Part shown: in pieces, positions 36,807 through 45,940 of the stretch
Layout: every line of letters starts with the position of its first letter
Numbering within the stretch: position 1 is the first letter of the stretch
Source of the DNA: Agrobacterium cucumeris
GTDB lineage: Bacteria; Pseudomonadota; Alphaproteobacteria; Rhizobiales; Rhizobiaceae
Direction of reading: 5' to 3'
Length of the DNA stretch: 64,000 nt
Assembly (NCBI RefSeq): GCF_030036535.1
Contig: NZ_CP080388.1
Span: forward strand, 372,001-436,000
Program-made: the position numbers and the translations under genes
Notes under the pieces: model-generated
What the model was told of the DNA's origin: nothing
Seen by the model: only the letters and a program-made list of their open reading frames with translations
Database searches by the model: none

Positions 36807-37244
36807 ATGAAGAACCTGTTTCTCGCCTGGCAATTCTGGGCACTGCTGTCAGCGGCTTTTGCGGCGCTCACCGCCATTTTTGCGAAGATCGGCATCGAAA
36901 ACGTCAATTCCGATTTCGCCACCTTCATCCGCACCATCGTCATTCTCGCCGCCGCCGGCCTGATGATTTACATCACCGGCAACTGGCAGCAGCCCTCCAC
37001 CATTTCCGGGCGCACCTGGTTGTTCCTCGTGCTTTCAGGCCTGGCGACCGGCGCATCGTGGATATGTTATTTCCGGGCACTGAAAATCGGCGATGCCGCC
37101 CGCGTCGCCCCCATCGACAAGCTGAGCGTCGTCTTCGTCGCCGTCTTTGCGGTGCTGTTTCTCGGGGAAAGGCTGTCGTTGCCCAATTGGCTCGGCGTTG
37201 TCCTGATCGCCTGCGGTGCAGTGCTCGTGGCCTACAGGGGATAA
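36807..37244 (+). CDS. Single-repeat EamA/DMT family membrane protein
   Basis: 145 residues from ATG 36807 (GGAG upstream; the ATG at 36783 is less likely). It has five hydrophobic segments (FWALLSAAFAALTAIFAKIG, then IVILAAAGLMIYITG, LFLVLSGLATGASWICYF, VVFVAVFAVLFLGE and LGVVLIACGAVLVAY). It contains one EamA domain, half of the usual ten-helix transporter, as in the RhaT/EmrE-like short forms that work as dimers. The conserved end GE(R/P)...W.G..LI..G is present. Substrate unknown. It is a single-gene unit, convergent with the aminotransferase. Confidence 0.82.
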   Translation: MKNLFLAWQFWALLSAAFAALTAIFAKIGIENVNSDFATFIRTIVILAAAGLMIYITGNWQQPSTISGRTWLFLVLSGLATGASWICYFRALKIGDAARVAPIDKLSVVFVAVFAVLFLGERLSLPNWLGVVLIACGAVLVAYRG

Positions 37245-37288
37245 GCCAGCCGGGCAGGAACGCTCGGCCAGCGCAATCGATAAAATCG

Positions 37289-38641
37289 TCAGCCGCGTGC
37301 AGCCGCGACCTTGTCCAGTCCGCGTTTCACGCCAGCGAATAGCTCATCCAGCTGCTCGGCCGTGATGATCAGCGGCGGGCAGAAGCAGATGGATTCGCCG
37401 ATCGGCCGGGTGATGACACCCTCCTCCTCGATGGCGGCGGCAATGGCGAGCGTCGTATCGCCGGCCTTCAGGCCTTCCCATGGCTTCACTTCCAGCGCGC
37501 CAAGAAGACCGACGCCGCGCGAGGAATGAATGAGCGGGTGATCGGCAAGCGCCTTCAGATGATCGAGAAATTTGCCCTCCAGCCGGGCAACGTTGCCGAC
37601 CAGATCCCGCTCCTGGATGATCTTCAGGTTTTCCAGCCCCACTGCCGTCGCGACCGGATGACCGGAAGCGGTGTAACCATGGCCGAAGGAACCGATCCGG
37701 TCGGACTCATCGGCAATCGGCTGGTAAAAACTGTCATTCATGATGATCGCCGAAAGCGGCATGTAGGACGACGAAATCTGCTTGGAAACAACAAGCACAT
37801 CCGGCTTGATGCCATAGGTCTCGCAGGCAAACATCTTGCCGGTGCGGCCAAAACCGCAGATCACCTCATCCACGACAAGCAGAATGTCGTATTTCTTCAG
37901 GATCGCCTGCACGCCTTCCCAATATCCTTCCGGCGGCAGGAGAACCCCGCCGGCGCCCATCACCGGCTCGCCCCAGAACGCGGCGACGGTTTCGGGGCCT
38001 TCGCGAAGGATCAGGTCTTCCAGCTCCTTCAGGATACGCGTGGTGAAATCCGCTTCGCTTTCCCCATCCTTGCCGAAATGCACATAGGAGGGGCAAGCCG
38101 TATGCAGCATACGGTCCAGCGGCAGGTCGAAGCTTTCATGGTTGCGCGGCAGGCCGGTGATCGAGGCTGATGCGATGGTCACGCCATGGTAACCCTTGAT
38201 GCGGCCGATGATCTTCTTCTTGTCTCGTCTGCCGAGCGCATTGGAGCGATACCAAACCATCTTGGCGGCAAGATCATTCGCCTCGGAACCGGACGATGTG
38301 AAGTGCACCTTCGACATCGGCACCGGCGAAAGCTCGATCAGCAATTCAGCGAGATCAACGGATGGGCCATGCGTCTTGTAGGAGAAGGTGTGGTAATAGG
38401 GCAGCTTCTGCATCTGCTTCGTTGCAGCATCCACCAGCCGCTGTTCGCCAAAACCGAGCGCCACCGACCACAGCCCCGCCATCGCCTCGATATAACGCTT
38501 GCCGCTGCTGTCGGTGACGTAGATGCCCTCGCCGCTTTCGATCACCAGACCGCCGGTCTTTTCGAATTTGCGCAGGTTGACATTCGGGTGCATCTGATAG
38601 GCGATGTCGCGTGCCTCGACGGAATTCGGCAGGATGGTCAT
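37289..38641 (-). CDS. Class III aminotransferase (omega-amino acid:pyruvate type)
   Basis: 450 residues, fold type I PLP enzyme. Key segments: FTSSGSEANDLAAKM (PLP phosphate), KGYHGVTIASASITG, LLVVDEVICGFGRTG with the PLP-pyridine Asp, VVSKQISSSYMPLSA with the Schiff-base Lys, and GHGYTASGHPVA. Members act on omega-amino acids, polyamines, beta-alanine, GABA or taurine with pyruvate as acceptor; the exact donor cannot be read. A short SDR gene lies 38 bp upstream on the same strand, so the two may be cotranscribed and act in one catabolic route. Confidence 0.9.
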   Translation of the reverse strand: MTILPNSVEARDIAYQMHPNVNLRKFEKTGGLVIESGEGIYVTDSSGKRYIEAMAGLWSVALGFGEQRLVDAATKQMQKLPYYHTFSYKTHGPSVDLAELLIELSPVPMSKVHFTSSGSEANDLAAKMVWYRSNALGRRDKKKIIGRIKGYHGVTIASASITGLPRNHESFDLPLDRMLHTACPSYVHFGKDGESEADFTTRILKELEDLILREGPETVAAFWGEPVMGAGGVLLPPEGYWEGVQAILKKYDILLVVDEVICGFGRTGKMFACETYGIKPDVLVVSKQISSSYMPLSAIIMNDSFYQPIADESDRIGSFGHGYTASGHPVATAVGLENLKIIQERDLVGNVARLEGKFLDHLKALADHPLIHSSRGVGLLGALEVKPWEGLKAGDTTLAIAAAIEEEGVITRPIGESICFCPPLIITAEQLDELFAGVKRGLDKVAAARG

Positions 38642-38679
38642 CGGTAAGGGCTCCGTTTCGGTTGGATTGGGCTGAGGCG

Positions 38680-39414
38680 TCAGACGTGCTGGCCGCCATT
38701 GATGTGAATTTCCGCGCCATTAATGTAGCGCGACTGGTCCGAGCAGAGGAAATAGATGGTCTGCGCCACCTCCGCCGTGGTGCCCAGCCGGCCGAGCGGC
38801 ACCTGGGCTTCTACCAGCTCCGCCGTTCCGGGAGAGAGGATGGCGGTGTTGATCTCGCCCGGCGCAATGGCATTGGCGCGCACGCCGCGAGGGCCGAATT
38901 CATGTGCCAGTTCCCGCGTCAGCGCCGCGAGCGCTGCCTTCGAGGTGGCATAGGCCACGCCGGCAAAAGGATGCACGCGCGAGCCGACAATCGAGGTGAC
39001 ATTGACGATGGAGCCTTTCGCGGCCTCCAGTTCCGGTAAAAGCGCGCGGGCGAGCAATGCCGTTGAAACGAGGTTGACGTTGAGCACCCGCGTCCAGATG
39101 TCAGCCGTGGTATCCGCCACACCAAGTCGGCTGCCGCCTTCGCCCTTCGGTGAAATACCGGCATTGTTGACGAGAGCCGCGAGTTTTCCTTCCGGCAGGC
39201 GCGAACGCACCTCGGCCGCCAGATCTTCAATGCCGGATAAATCCTCGAGATCTGCCTGGATATGGCTCTCCCGCGCCGATGGCCAGCGGCATTCCTCCGA
39301 GAACGGTTGCCGCGATACGGTAAGGATCCTCCAGCCCTTCTCCTGAAACAGCTTGACGGTGGCATGTCCTATTCCACGGCTGGCGCCGGTCAGAAGCATA
39401 AAAGGAACTGCCAT
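38680..39414 (-). CDS. Short-chain dehydrogenase/reductase
   Basis: 244 residues from ATG 39414 (MAVPFMLLTGASRGIGHATVKL). The frame stays open far upstream, antisense to celD, but SDR homology starts exactly here. NAD(P)-binding TGASRGIG, NNAGIS, catalytic Ser in NVTSIVGSR, and Y-A-T-S-K (YATSKAAL), followed by PGEINTAIL and the terminal YINGAEIHINGGQHV. A classical SDR of the 3-oxoacyl-ACP reductase-like group; the Arg in the first loop suggests NADP preference. It probably forms a pair with the downstream aminotransferase. Substrate unknown. Confidence 0.88.
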   Translation of the reverse strand: MAVPFMLLTGASRGIGHATVKLFQEKGWRILTVSRQPFSEECRWPSARESHIQADLEDLSGIEDLAAEVRSRLPEGKLAALVNNAGISPKGEGGSRLGVADTTADIWTRVLNVNLVSTALLARALLPELEAAKGSIVNVTSIVGSRVHPFAGVAYATSKAALAALTRELAHEFGPRGVRANAIAPGEINTAILSPGTAELVEAQVPLGRLGTTAEVAQTIYFLCSDQSRYINGAEIHINGGQHV

Positions 39415-39648
39415 ATGAGAACTCCCGTGCCATGCGGACCGTTGAGCCGATCGAACATTCAGCCCGCATGTTAGAGAGTTACAACCGGTGGACAAGGGCT
39501 TTTTTGTCGCGGCGCACCGGCGGGAAAACCGCCACGGGTTAATCCCATTTGATGGGCGCCTTTCACCCGAAGGGAATATTTGAAGCCGGCCGTTTGCCCA
39601 TAAAATGAAGTCTCCCGAATTTGTGATCTGTATTGGGAGGGGGCAAAA

Positions 39649-41295
39649 ATGCGTATCGACATCATCGACACCGACGCCGGTTTCGAGGCGATCCGGCAAA
39701 ACTGGGACGCGGTGTTCATGGCCGATCCCCATGCACGGCATTTCCTCTCCTGGGGCTGGCTCAGGGATTATATGCCACGCCGCAAGCGCTGGTTCATTCT
39801 GGCCCTGCGTGAACGCCCGGAAGGCTCGCCCTATGTGGCGTTTTTCCCGCTGCGCCTCGTCACCGAGCCGGACAAGAAAACCGGCCGCTTCCACGACAGC
39901 ATCGTCATGGCCGGCAATGCAGCGGCGGATTACACCGGCTTCATCACCCTGCCGGACTATGAAAATCACGCCGTCGCCGGTTTCTGTTCCTACATTCGCC
40001 AGCAGAACTGGACCGAACTGAAACTCGACTACCTCTCCGGCCCGCCGGAACGGCACAGTGCGATGGTCCGTGCGCTGCAGGGTCCGCTCGTCATGTTTCG
40101 CGACAACATGCCGACCAACCCCTATAACATCAACAATTGCATCTGCCCGGTGGTCGCCCTGCCCGACACTTTCGACGGCTATCTCGACAGCCATATGAGC
40201 AGCCAGACCCGCCAGAAGCTCAGGCGCTTCCTGCGGAAAGTGGAGGGCGGCGATGAATATCGCATCACCTTCGCAACGAAAGAAACGATCAAACGGGACA
40301 TGGATATCCTGTTCGACTTCTGGCGCATCCGCTGGGCGCCACACAAGGGCAAGGAACGCACGGAACTGCTGATCGGCGCAACACGGCAGATGCTGATGGA
40401 TGTCTATATCCGAGGCGATCTGGAAGTGCCTGTCCTGTGGTTCGGCGACCAGCCGCTCGGTGCACTCGCCAACATCATCGACCGGCAGAAAAAGTCTGTG
40501 CTGTTCTACATCACCGGCCGCGACGAAAACTGGAAGACCCCCTCGCCCGGTCTTGTGCTGCACGGGCATTGCATCCGCAGAGCCATCGAGCAGGGTTTCA
40601 AAACCTATGACTTCCTGCGCGGTAATGAGCCCTATAAATATTTCTTCGGACCGGAAGAGCAGAAGCTCAGCTGCACGCTGTTCCGCACCCGCTCGGGCGA
40701 AAATCTCGGCGGCACGCTGCATCCACGCAGTATCCGTTTCGTCTATGAACAGGGTCTCAAATTTTACAAGACCGGCAAGAAACCCGCCGCCAACATCGCC
40801 TTTGCCCAGGTGCTGGCGGCAGCACCCGACCATTCCGGCGCGCAATTCGGTCTCGCCAACCTGTCTTTCGACCGGGGTGAATTCCGGGAGGCGGAAATCG
40901 CCTTTCTGGCACTTCTCGCCAGCGGTCAGGACCCGGTTCTGCTGTGGATGCGCATCGGTGAGGCGCGGCTGGCGCAACAACATTATCACGAGGCATCGGA
41001 GGCTTTCCGGCAGGTGACCAATCGCGCGCCTTTCCACCGCGAGGCGCTTTATAAATGCGCCGTCGCCCTCATCGCCGCCGAAAGGGCGGTGGAAGGTGCC
41101 GAAATCCTCGACAGGCTGCAGCACTACCATTCGGACGACGCCGCGCATCTGGAATATGCCGAGAAGGCACGCGTGGCCCTTGCAAGGCTGGAATTGGCCA
41201 AACCAAAGGCCGCCATGCCTGCCGATGTCATCACCCTAGCCGCCAAGCCCAAAACAACCGGCAAACGCTGGCACCCGCCAAAGGTTTTGCATTGA
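39649..41295 (+). CDS. celD: CelD/BcsL, GNAT-type acetyltransferase of cellulose synthesis with TPR tail
   Basis: 548 residues; GGGAGGGGG precedes ATG 39649. The N-terminal two thirds form a duplicated GNAT-like 'acetyltransferase 6' fold: WDAVFMADPHARHFLSWGW, then SSQTRQKLRRFLRKVE, VLWFGDQPLGALANII, and HGHCIRRAIEQGFKTYDFLRG. This is the CelD/BcsL family. The last 180 residues are TPR-like helices (NLSFDRGEFREAEIAFLALL and similar). Mutants in celD of A. tumefaciens fail to make cellulose (established, recalled). The acyl acceptor is unknown. It is transcribed with celE toward the celABCG operon. Confidence 0.87.
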   Translation: MRIDIIDTDAGFEAIRQNWDAVFMADPHARHFLSWGWLRDYMPRRKRWFILALRERPEGSPYVAFFPLRLVTEPDKKTGRFHDSIVMAGNAAADYTGFITLPDYENHAVAGFCSYIRQQNWTELKLDYLSGPPERHSAMVRALQGPLVMFRDNMPTNPYNINNCICPVVALPDTFDGYLDSHMSSQTRQKLRRFLRKVEGGDEYRITFATKETIKRDMDILFDFWRIRWAPHKGKERTELLIGATRQMLMDVYIRGDLEVPVLWFGDQPLGALANIIDRQKKSVLFYITGRDENWKTPSPGLVLHGHCIRRAIEQGFKTYDFLRGNEPYKYFFGPEEQKLSCTLFRTRSGENLGGTLHPRSIRFVYEQGLKFYKTGKKPAANIAFAQVLAAAPDHSGAQFGLANLSFDRGEFREAEIAFLALLASGQDPVLLWMRIGEARLAQQHYHEASEAFRQVTNRAPFHREALYKCAVALIAAERAVEGAEILDRLQHYHSDDAAHLEYAEKARVALARLELAKPKAAMPADVITLAAKPKTTGKRWHPPKVLH

Positions 41296-41352
41296 AGGCA
41301 ATGATCTGTAAGTTGCGGCAGGAAAAACCGGCCGCAACCCGCAGGGATTTTT

Positions 41353-42507
41353 ATGTTTCTGACCAATAAGGACATGCTCGATCTCATCGAGCTTCGCCAT
41401 GATCTTCACCGCCATCCGGAAATCTCCGGCGAAGAAAAGGAAACAGCCCGACGCATCCGCGCTTTCCTCGAACAGGCAAAACCCGACCGGCTTTATGCCG
41501 ATCTGGGTGGCCATGGCGTCGCGGCGGTCTATGACAGCGGCAAAAGCGGCCCGGCGATCCTGATCCGCTCGGAACTTGATGCCCTGCCCATCCACGAAAA
41601 AAGCGAGGCCGACCACCGTTCCGGCACCGACGGCAAGGGCCACCTTTGCGGCCATGACGGCCATTCGACCATTTTGACGGCGCTGGCGCTTGGCCTTTCC
41701 CGCAACCGACCGCAAACCGGCAGCGTCATTCTCCTTTACCAGCCGGCGGAAGAAACCGGCGCTGGGGCGGCAGCCGTCATCGCCGATCCGCGCTTTGGCG
41801 AGATAAAGCCGGACTACGCCTTTTCCCTCCACAATCTTCCAGGCCTGCCATTCGGCCATGTCAGCGTAGTGGAAGGGCCGGTCAACTGCGCTTCGCGTGG
41901 CATCAAAATCCGTTTCTCCGGCAAGACGGCGCATGCCTCCTCGCCGGAACACGGCGTTTCGCCGATGCGGGCGATATCGCAGCTGATGCCGGCCTTGACC
42001 GATCTCGGCTCCGGCTTTCCGCCAGAACCCGATTTTTCGATGGTGACGATCACCCATGCGGTGATGGGCGAAGCGGCCTTCGGCATCTCGCCGGCCGACG
42101 CGGAAATCTGGGCGACGCTGCGCACACTCACCGACGACCGGATGGAAAAGCTCTGCGCGGCTGCGGAAGCGCTCGCAAAAAAGCAGGCGGACGAACAGAA
42201 ACTGATGCTCGACATCACCTACGACGATATTTTCCTGCATTGCGAAAATGCGCCTGACGCGGTCAATCACATTCTACAGGCGCTGGAGGAAGAGAAAATT
42301 TCCCATAGTTCGGAAGGGCTTCCCATGCGCGCTTCCGAGGATTTCGGCCGCTTCCGCGCCGTCTCGTCATCGGCCATGTTCTTTTTAGGCGCCGGCAAGG
42401 ATTATCCCAACCTGCACAATCCCGATTATGATTTTCCGGACGCGCTGATCGGCATCGGCGCAGGCATTTTCATGCGCATCATCCGCAACCTGACGGATGC
42501 GGGATAA
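41353..42507 (+). CDS. celE: CelE/BcsM, M20-family amidohydrolase of cellulose synthesis
   Basis: 384 residues, M20D metal-dependent amidohydrolase (hippurate/acetyl-amino-acid hydrolase-like). Metal and catalytic motifs are intact: RHDLHRHPEISGEE, SELDALP, HLCGHDGHSTIL, YQPAEETGAGA, LHNLPGLPFG, and a C-terminal SEDFGRF and HNPDYDFPD. AGGGA lies before ATG 41353, 57 bp after celD. It corresponds in position to CelE, required for cellulose synthesis in Agrobacterium, and to BcsM of type III cellulose loci. The pairing of an acetyltransferase and an amidohydrolase suggests opposing acyl transfer steps on an unknown cofactor or substrate (inference). Confidence 0.83.
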   Translation: MFLTNKDMLDLIELRHDLHRHPEISGEEKETARRIRAFLEQAKPDRLYADLGGHGVAAVYDSGKSGPAILIRSELDALPIHEKSEADHRSGTDGKGHLCGHDGHSTILTALALGLSRNRPQTGSVILLYQPAEETGAGAAAVIADPRFGEIKPDYAFSLHNLPGLPFGHVSVVEGPVNCASRGIKIRFSGKTAHASSPEHGVSPMRAISQLMPALTDLGSGFPPEPDFSMVTITHAVMGEAAFGISPADAEIWATLRTLTDDRMEKLCAAAEALAKKQADEQKLMLDITYDDIFLHCENAPDAVNHILQALEEEKISHSSEGLPMRASEDFGRFRAVSSSAMFFLGAGKDYPNLHNPDYDFPDALIGIGAGIFMRIIRNLTDAG

Positions 42508-42509
42508 CA

Positions 42510-42528
42510 GCGGCCATTTTCTGGCCGC
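42510..42528. terminator. Hairpin between convergent celE and celG
   Basis: GCGGCCA (42510-42516) pairs with TGGCCGC (42522-42528), loop TTTTC, in the 38-bp gap between the two stops. Short and without T-runs on either side, so a modest candidate. Confidence 0.5.
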
Positions 42529-42545
42529 CGCCTTCTCTCCCAACG

Positions 42546-44888
42546 TCAGCCACCTTGCGGACCGTTGCTCGGCCGGGCCGCGCGCACCGCCGCCAGTCCG
42601 CGGATACCGTCCTTATTGCCGATGGACGTCAGGCTTTCGAAAATCTGGGTCGCTTCGCCGTAACGGCGCATGGCAAGATAGGAATAACCGCGCAGCACCA
42701 TCAGATCCGCACGCTCATCGGCAAGCCGAGAACGCTGATCGAGCAGCAGCAGCGTCTCCGCATAGCGTTTCGACTGGAAGGCGGAAACCGCCCTGTCCGC
42801 CAGGATAGAGACCTGCAATTCGGTCGCGCGGGACCGGTCCATCCCCGATTTCGTCGCTGAAACGGCCGCATGGTCCGTCAGCCCCATGCGCAGATAAGCA
42901 AGGCTCTGGCCATAGGCCGCATCGCTTTTGACCGTCGACTGGCCGCCTTCAATGGCGGATTCGAAGGCTTTCAGGGCCTCCGCCGGCCGGTTTGTCTCCA
43001 TCAGGCACCAGCCAAGATCGAGCGCCTGCTGCGGCGGCAGTCGCTGCGGATCGGGATAGGCTGTGCAGGAACGGGGGCGCGATGCGGCGCGGGCTTCCCG
43101 TTGCGCTTGCGCCGGGCGGCGTGCCTGCTTGCGCGAAGGCTCCGGAGCCGATTGCTGAACGGCTGGCTGGCTGTACACCACCGCTGTCTCCGCCTGCGGC
43201 ACATAGGGCGCGGGTGCTGTCGTCGGAGAGGCCGCGGCAACAGGCGGTGAGGTTACCGGCGCCAGCGGCTGGCCGGACTGGTCCACCATGCGTGCGGTTC
43301 CCACATCGGCGATGCGCTGCGAGCGGCTTGCCCATTGCTGCTGGATGCCGCGCAGACCGGCAAGATTGCGCAGGTCATGATAGCTGAGCGCCACGCCATA
43401 GGCCGAAGGTTCGTCATCCGGTTTCCAGCCAAGCGCCGTACTGAACCATTGCAAGGCAAGCGGCGTCTGCCGGAAAGCGAGCGAATACCAGCCGAATTGC
43501 TGCGCCGTCGCCGCATCCTTGCGCGCCACCGTTTCGGCGGCGATGCGTTGCAGCACATCCGGCGGCAGCACGACAGGCGGTTCAAGCGCCAGAAGATTGG
43601 CAGTCGCGGCAAGATAGGTGGCACGCGCGTCATCGGAAGAGGTGCGCCACTTATACATGACGTCCTCGGCCTCACGCGGCTCGTTGCGGTCGATCAAGGC
43701 CAGCGCCAACCCTTGCGAGGCAGATGCGCTGTCTTCCTCTTCCCGCGCCTTGCGGAACCATTTTTCCGCCTCTGTCATGTTTTTCTGGCGAATATTGTAC
43801 CAGCCGAGCAGCAGGGCGTCGCTGGCCAGCTTGTCAGTCTCGGCAAGTCTTTCAAGCCGCATCAGGTAAGCGGAAGGAACGGCAATGCCTTCCTTCTCCC
43901 CCGCCTTTGCCACGAACTGGCGGGCGAGATCATTCTTGACCGGTTCGAATTCCAGCTGGCCATCGGCGCCGGGCTTTTCCTTGGCCAGCAGCTCGCTCAT
44001 CATCTCCGTCGGCAAAAGCGCGGATGCCTTCTGCACCGTGGCCAGCCTGTCGCTTGGCATCATGCAATTGTTGAGAATGTAGAGATAAGCGTCCCGTGCC
44101 CGCCCCATGCGGTCGGTATTGGCAAATGCATCGGCGACCCGCCATAAAACATCGACTTCGCTGCAGGTCAGCAGGCCGGGATTGTTTGCCGCAGCGTCAA
44201 CCACCGTCGCATATTGCTTGAGATCAGACGCATTGACGAGGCGCTGGCGCGCTTCGGCGAGAGACAGCATGCCGGTCAGATTGTCGGGCGGCTGCCAGCC
44301 GGGTTCCGTCTGCTGGCGGTCGGCAATCGCCTTTCGCACTTCGGCATAACGGCCGTCGGTATAAAGCTGCCACATGGCATCGAGTTTGGGATCGCCATTT
44401 TCGGGAATGGCGAGCGGATCGGCAGGCGGCGTCCAGTTCGGATAAAGCGTGCGCAGCCGGGCAATCTCGGCCTGAAGGCGCTGGGTATCGCCTCTGGCCG
44501 CGAAGTAACGCAGCGCGCTGAGATCGACCTCGGGCATATCGGCCGCAGCCGGCTCAGCCGCGCGGGGAGTGGGCGCCTGCGCCATTTGCGGCTGTGGTGA
44601 TTGCCAGCCGGTCTGTGACGGGCGGTCCATCGCCGGCACCGTTACCGGCGGCGTTGCGGCCGGCACCGTGACAGGCGGCGTTACCTGCGCCATCTCGCGA
44701 TTTTTCAGGAAGGCATTGATCTGCGCGGGATTGGCCGCAGCCGGGGATGGGCGCGGCACCGCACGGTTGTCGCCAACCGCCGACGTATGCACGTCAGACA
44801 CCCGCCCGAGAATGCTGTCGCGCCAGTGGAAGGCGGCAAGCGCAATCAGAAGCAGGATGAGAGCCGAGGTCGACAGTGGCTTGTTCAT
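42546..44888 (-). CDS. celG: CelG/BcsK-type TPR protein of the cellulose operon
   Basis: 780 residues from the ATG at 44888, which overlaps the celC stop (ATGA). N-terminal membrane anchor (STSALILLLIALAAFHWRDS), a Pro/Thr-rich linker with repeated TVPAATPPVTVPA, then many TPR-like helical pairs (VRKAIADRQQTEPGW, SDALLLGWYNIRQKNMTEAEKWFRKA, DLGWCLMETNRPAEALKAFESA) over the full length. In type III cellulose loci a TPR protein called BcsK stands where BcsC would be. No outer-membrane barrel is visible here. Likely a periplasmic scaffold. The name celG rests on my memory of a celABCG operon; other sources may number it differently. Confidence 0.78.
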   Translation of the reverse strand: MNKPLSTSALILLLIALAAFHWRDSILGRVSDVHTSAVGDNRAVPRPSPAAANPAQINAFLKNREMAQVTPPVTVPAATPPVTVPAMDRPSQTGWQSPQPQMAQAPTPRAAEPAAADMPEVDLSALRYFAARGDTQRLQAEIARLRTLYPNWTPPADPLAIPENGDPKLDAMWQLYTDGRYAEVRKAIADRQQTEPGWQPPDNLTGMLSLAEARQRLVNASDLKQYATVVDAAANNPGLLTCSEVDVLWRVADAFANTDRMGRARDAYLYILNNCMMPSDRLATVQKASALLPTEMMSELLAKEKPGADGQLEFEPVKNDLARQFVAKAGEKEGIAVPSAYLMRLERLAETDKLASDALLLGWYNIRQKNMTEAEKWFRKAREEEDSASASQGLALALIDRNEPREAEDVMYKWRTSSDDARATYLAATANLLALEPPVVLPPDVLQRIAAETVARKDAATAQQFGWYSLAFRQTPLALQWFSTALGWKPDDEPSAYGVALSYHDLRNLAGLRGIQQQWASRSQRIADVGTARMVDQSGQPLAPVTSPPVAAASPTTAPAPYVPQAETAVVYSQPAVQQSAPEPSRKQARRPAQAQREARAASRPRSCTAYPDPQRLPPQQALDLGWCLMETNRPAEALKAFESAIEGGQSTVKSDAAYGQSLAYLRMGLTDHAAVSATKSGMDRSRATELQVSILADRAVSAFQSKRYAETLLLLDQRSRLADERADLMVLRGYSYLAMRRYGEATQIFESLTSIGNKDGIRGLAAVRAARPSNGPQGG

Positions 44889-45940
44889 CGGCATTCCCCG
44901 TTATTCCTTGCCAGAAACGACAATGCCAGAAGATGCAATGTGGAAGGATAATAAAGTGTTGGCTGGAAGCTTTTAAGTTCGGCGGGAATGGCCGGACCGC
45001 CGGCAACGCAGGCCGCCAGCGCCGGAATGATGCGGTAGCCGGGGTCCGACAGGACGTCCTTGACCGCTCCGCTCTTCAGGTCGAAAGTCCCTGCGGCACC
45101 GCTTTCCAGCATCATGCCATCCTTCAGCCGCGCAAGCAGTTCCGGCGCTCCCATTTTTGCCCTTGAGAGATAAAGCGGGATGCGCACCGCATTATAACCG
45201 AATTCGGGAGGAAAACCCGAAGCCGGCTCCGGCTTCGTCTTCACCGACACCCAGTCGGCCGGCAACTTTCTGTCGCTGAAGGCAAAAGCGCCGACCTGTG
45301 CCACGCCGTCATCGGCAAGCGCTTTCCACAGCGGTGATGGCGCAACCAGATCAAGGACCGGAAACGCCTCGAAAATGAGGTAGGAGGGGTTGACCACCGG
45401 GCCATCGCCTCGGTCATCCTCACCAAAACCGCTAGCGGCCGGCAAAAGCAGTGTTCGCCCGCCGCGCTGCACCACGGTCTTCCTGAGGATGGCGGATGCG
45501 ATGGCTGCGGATGCCTCGGCATAATCCTGTCGGTTCCACTGGCCGGCGGCGAGCGCCAGCGCATAGGCGATCAGGATATCGCCATCGGTCGCGTTATTGA
45601 TATCAGTGACGTGCGGCCTTGTGCGCGGATCCCATTTCCAGGCGGAAAGTCCGTCGTCGCGCACCAGCAATTCTGTCCGGGTAAAGCTCCAGATCAGTTC
45701 GAAATCGGCAAGGTTGTCGGAGAGCACGGCGAGCCACATGCCGTAGCCCTGCCCTTCGCTGTGGCTGATATTGCCGTTACCGGTATCGATGATGCGCCCG
45801 CCGGGATCAAGGAAGGCACTTTTATACACGGACCAGGCCTCCGGCGACACCGACGCGGCGCGGCCGGCGGAGATGCCCGCGACCAATGCCATCACCGACA
45901 GGCAGATAATGCGGGCAAGTTTCGAAATCCCGCCCGTCAT
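44885..45940 (-). CDS. celC: CelC/BcsZ, GH8 endo-beta-1,4-glucanase
   Basis: 351 residues, signal peptide ending near GRAA/SVSPEAW. Glycoside hydrolase family 8: the catalytic acid Glu in ISHSEGQGYGMWLAVL, WKWDPRTRP, NNATDGDILIAYALALAAG with the base Asp, and the closing YPSTLHLLALSFLA. It cuts beta-1,4-glucan in the periplasm or at the exit site. It is required for normal cellulose output rather than for degrading external cellulose (established for CelC/BcsZ). It starts by ATGA overlap with celB and ends by ATGA overlap with celG. Confidence 0.93.
   Translation of the reverse strand: MTGGISKLARIICLSVMALVAGISAGRAASVSPEAWSVYKSAFLDPGGRIIDTGNGNISHSEGQGYGMWLAVLSDNLADFELIWSFTRTELLVRDDGLSAWKWDPRTRPHVTDINNATDGDILIAYALALAAGQWNRQDYAEASAAIASAILRKTVVQRGGRTLLLPAASGFGEDDRGDGPVVNPSYLIFEAFPVLDLVAPSPLWKALADDGVAQVGAFAFSDRKLPADWVSVKTKPEPASGFPPEFGYNAVRIPLYLSRAKMGAPELLARLKDGMMLESGAAGTFDLKSGAVKDVLSDPGYRIIPALAACVAGGPAIPAELKSFQPTLYYPSTLHLLALSFLARNNGECR

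Noticed and set aside
38680..41148. An 822-codon open frame on the minus strand running through the SDR and antisense to most of celD
   Set aside because: Only the last 244 codons have homology (the SDR starting at 39414). The upstream part is antisense to a well-supported gene and has no domain; in GC-rich DNA the strand opposite a gene often stays open.
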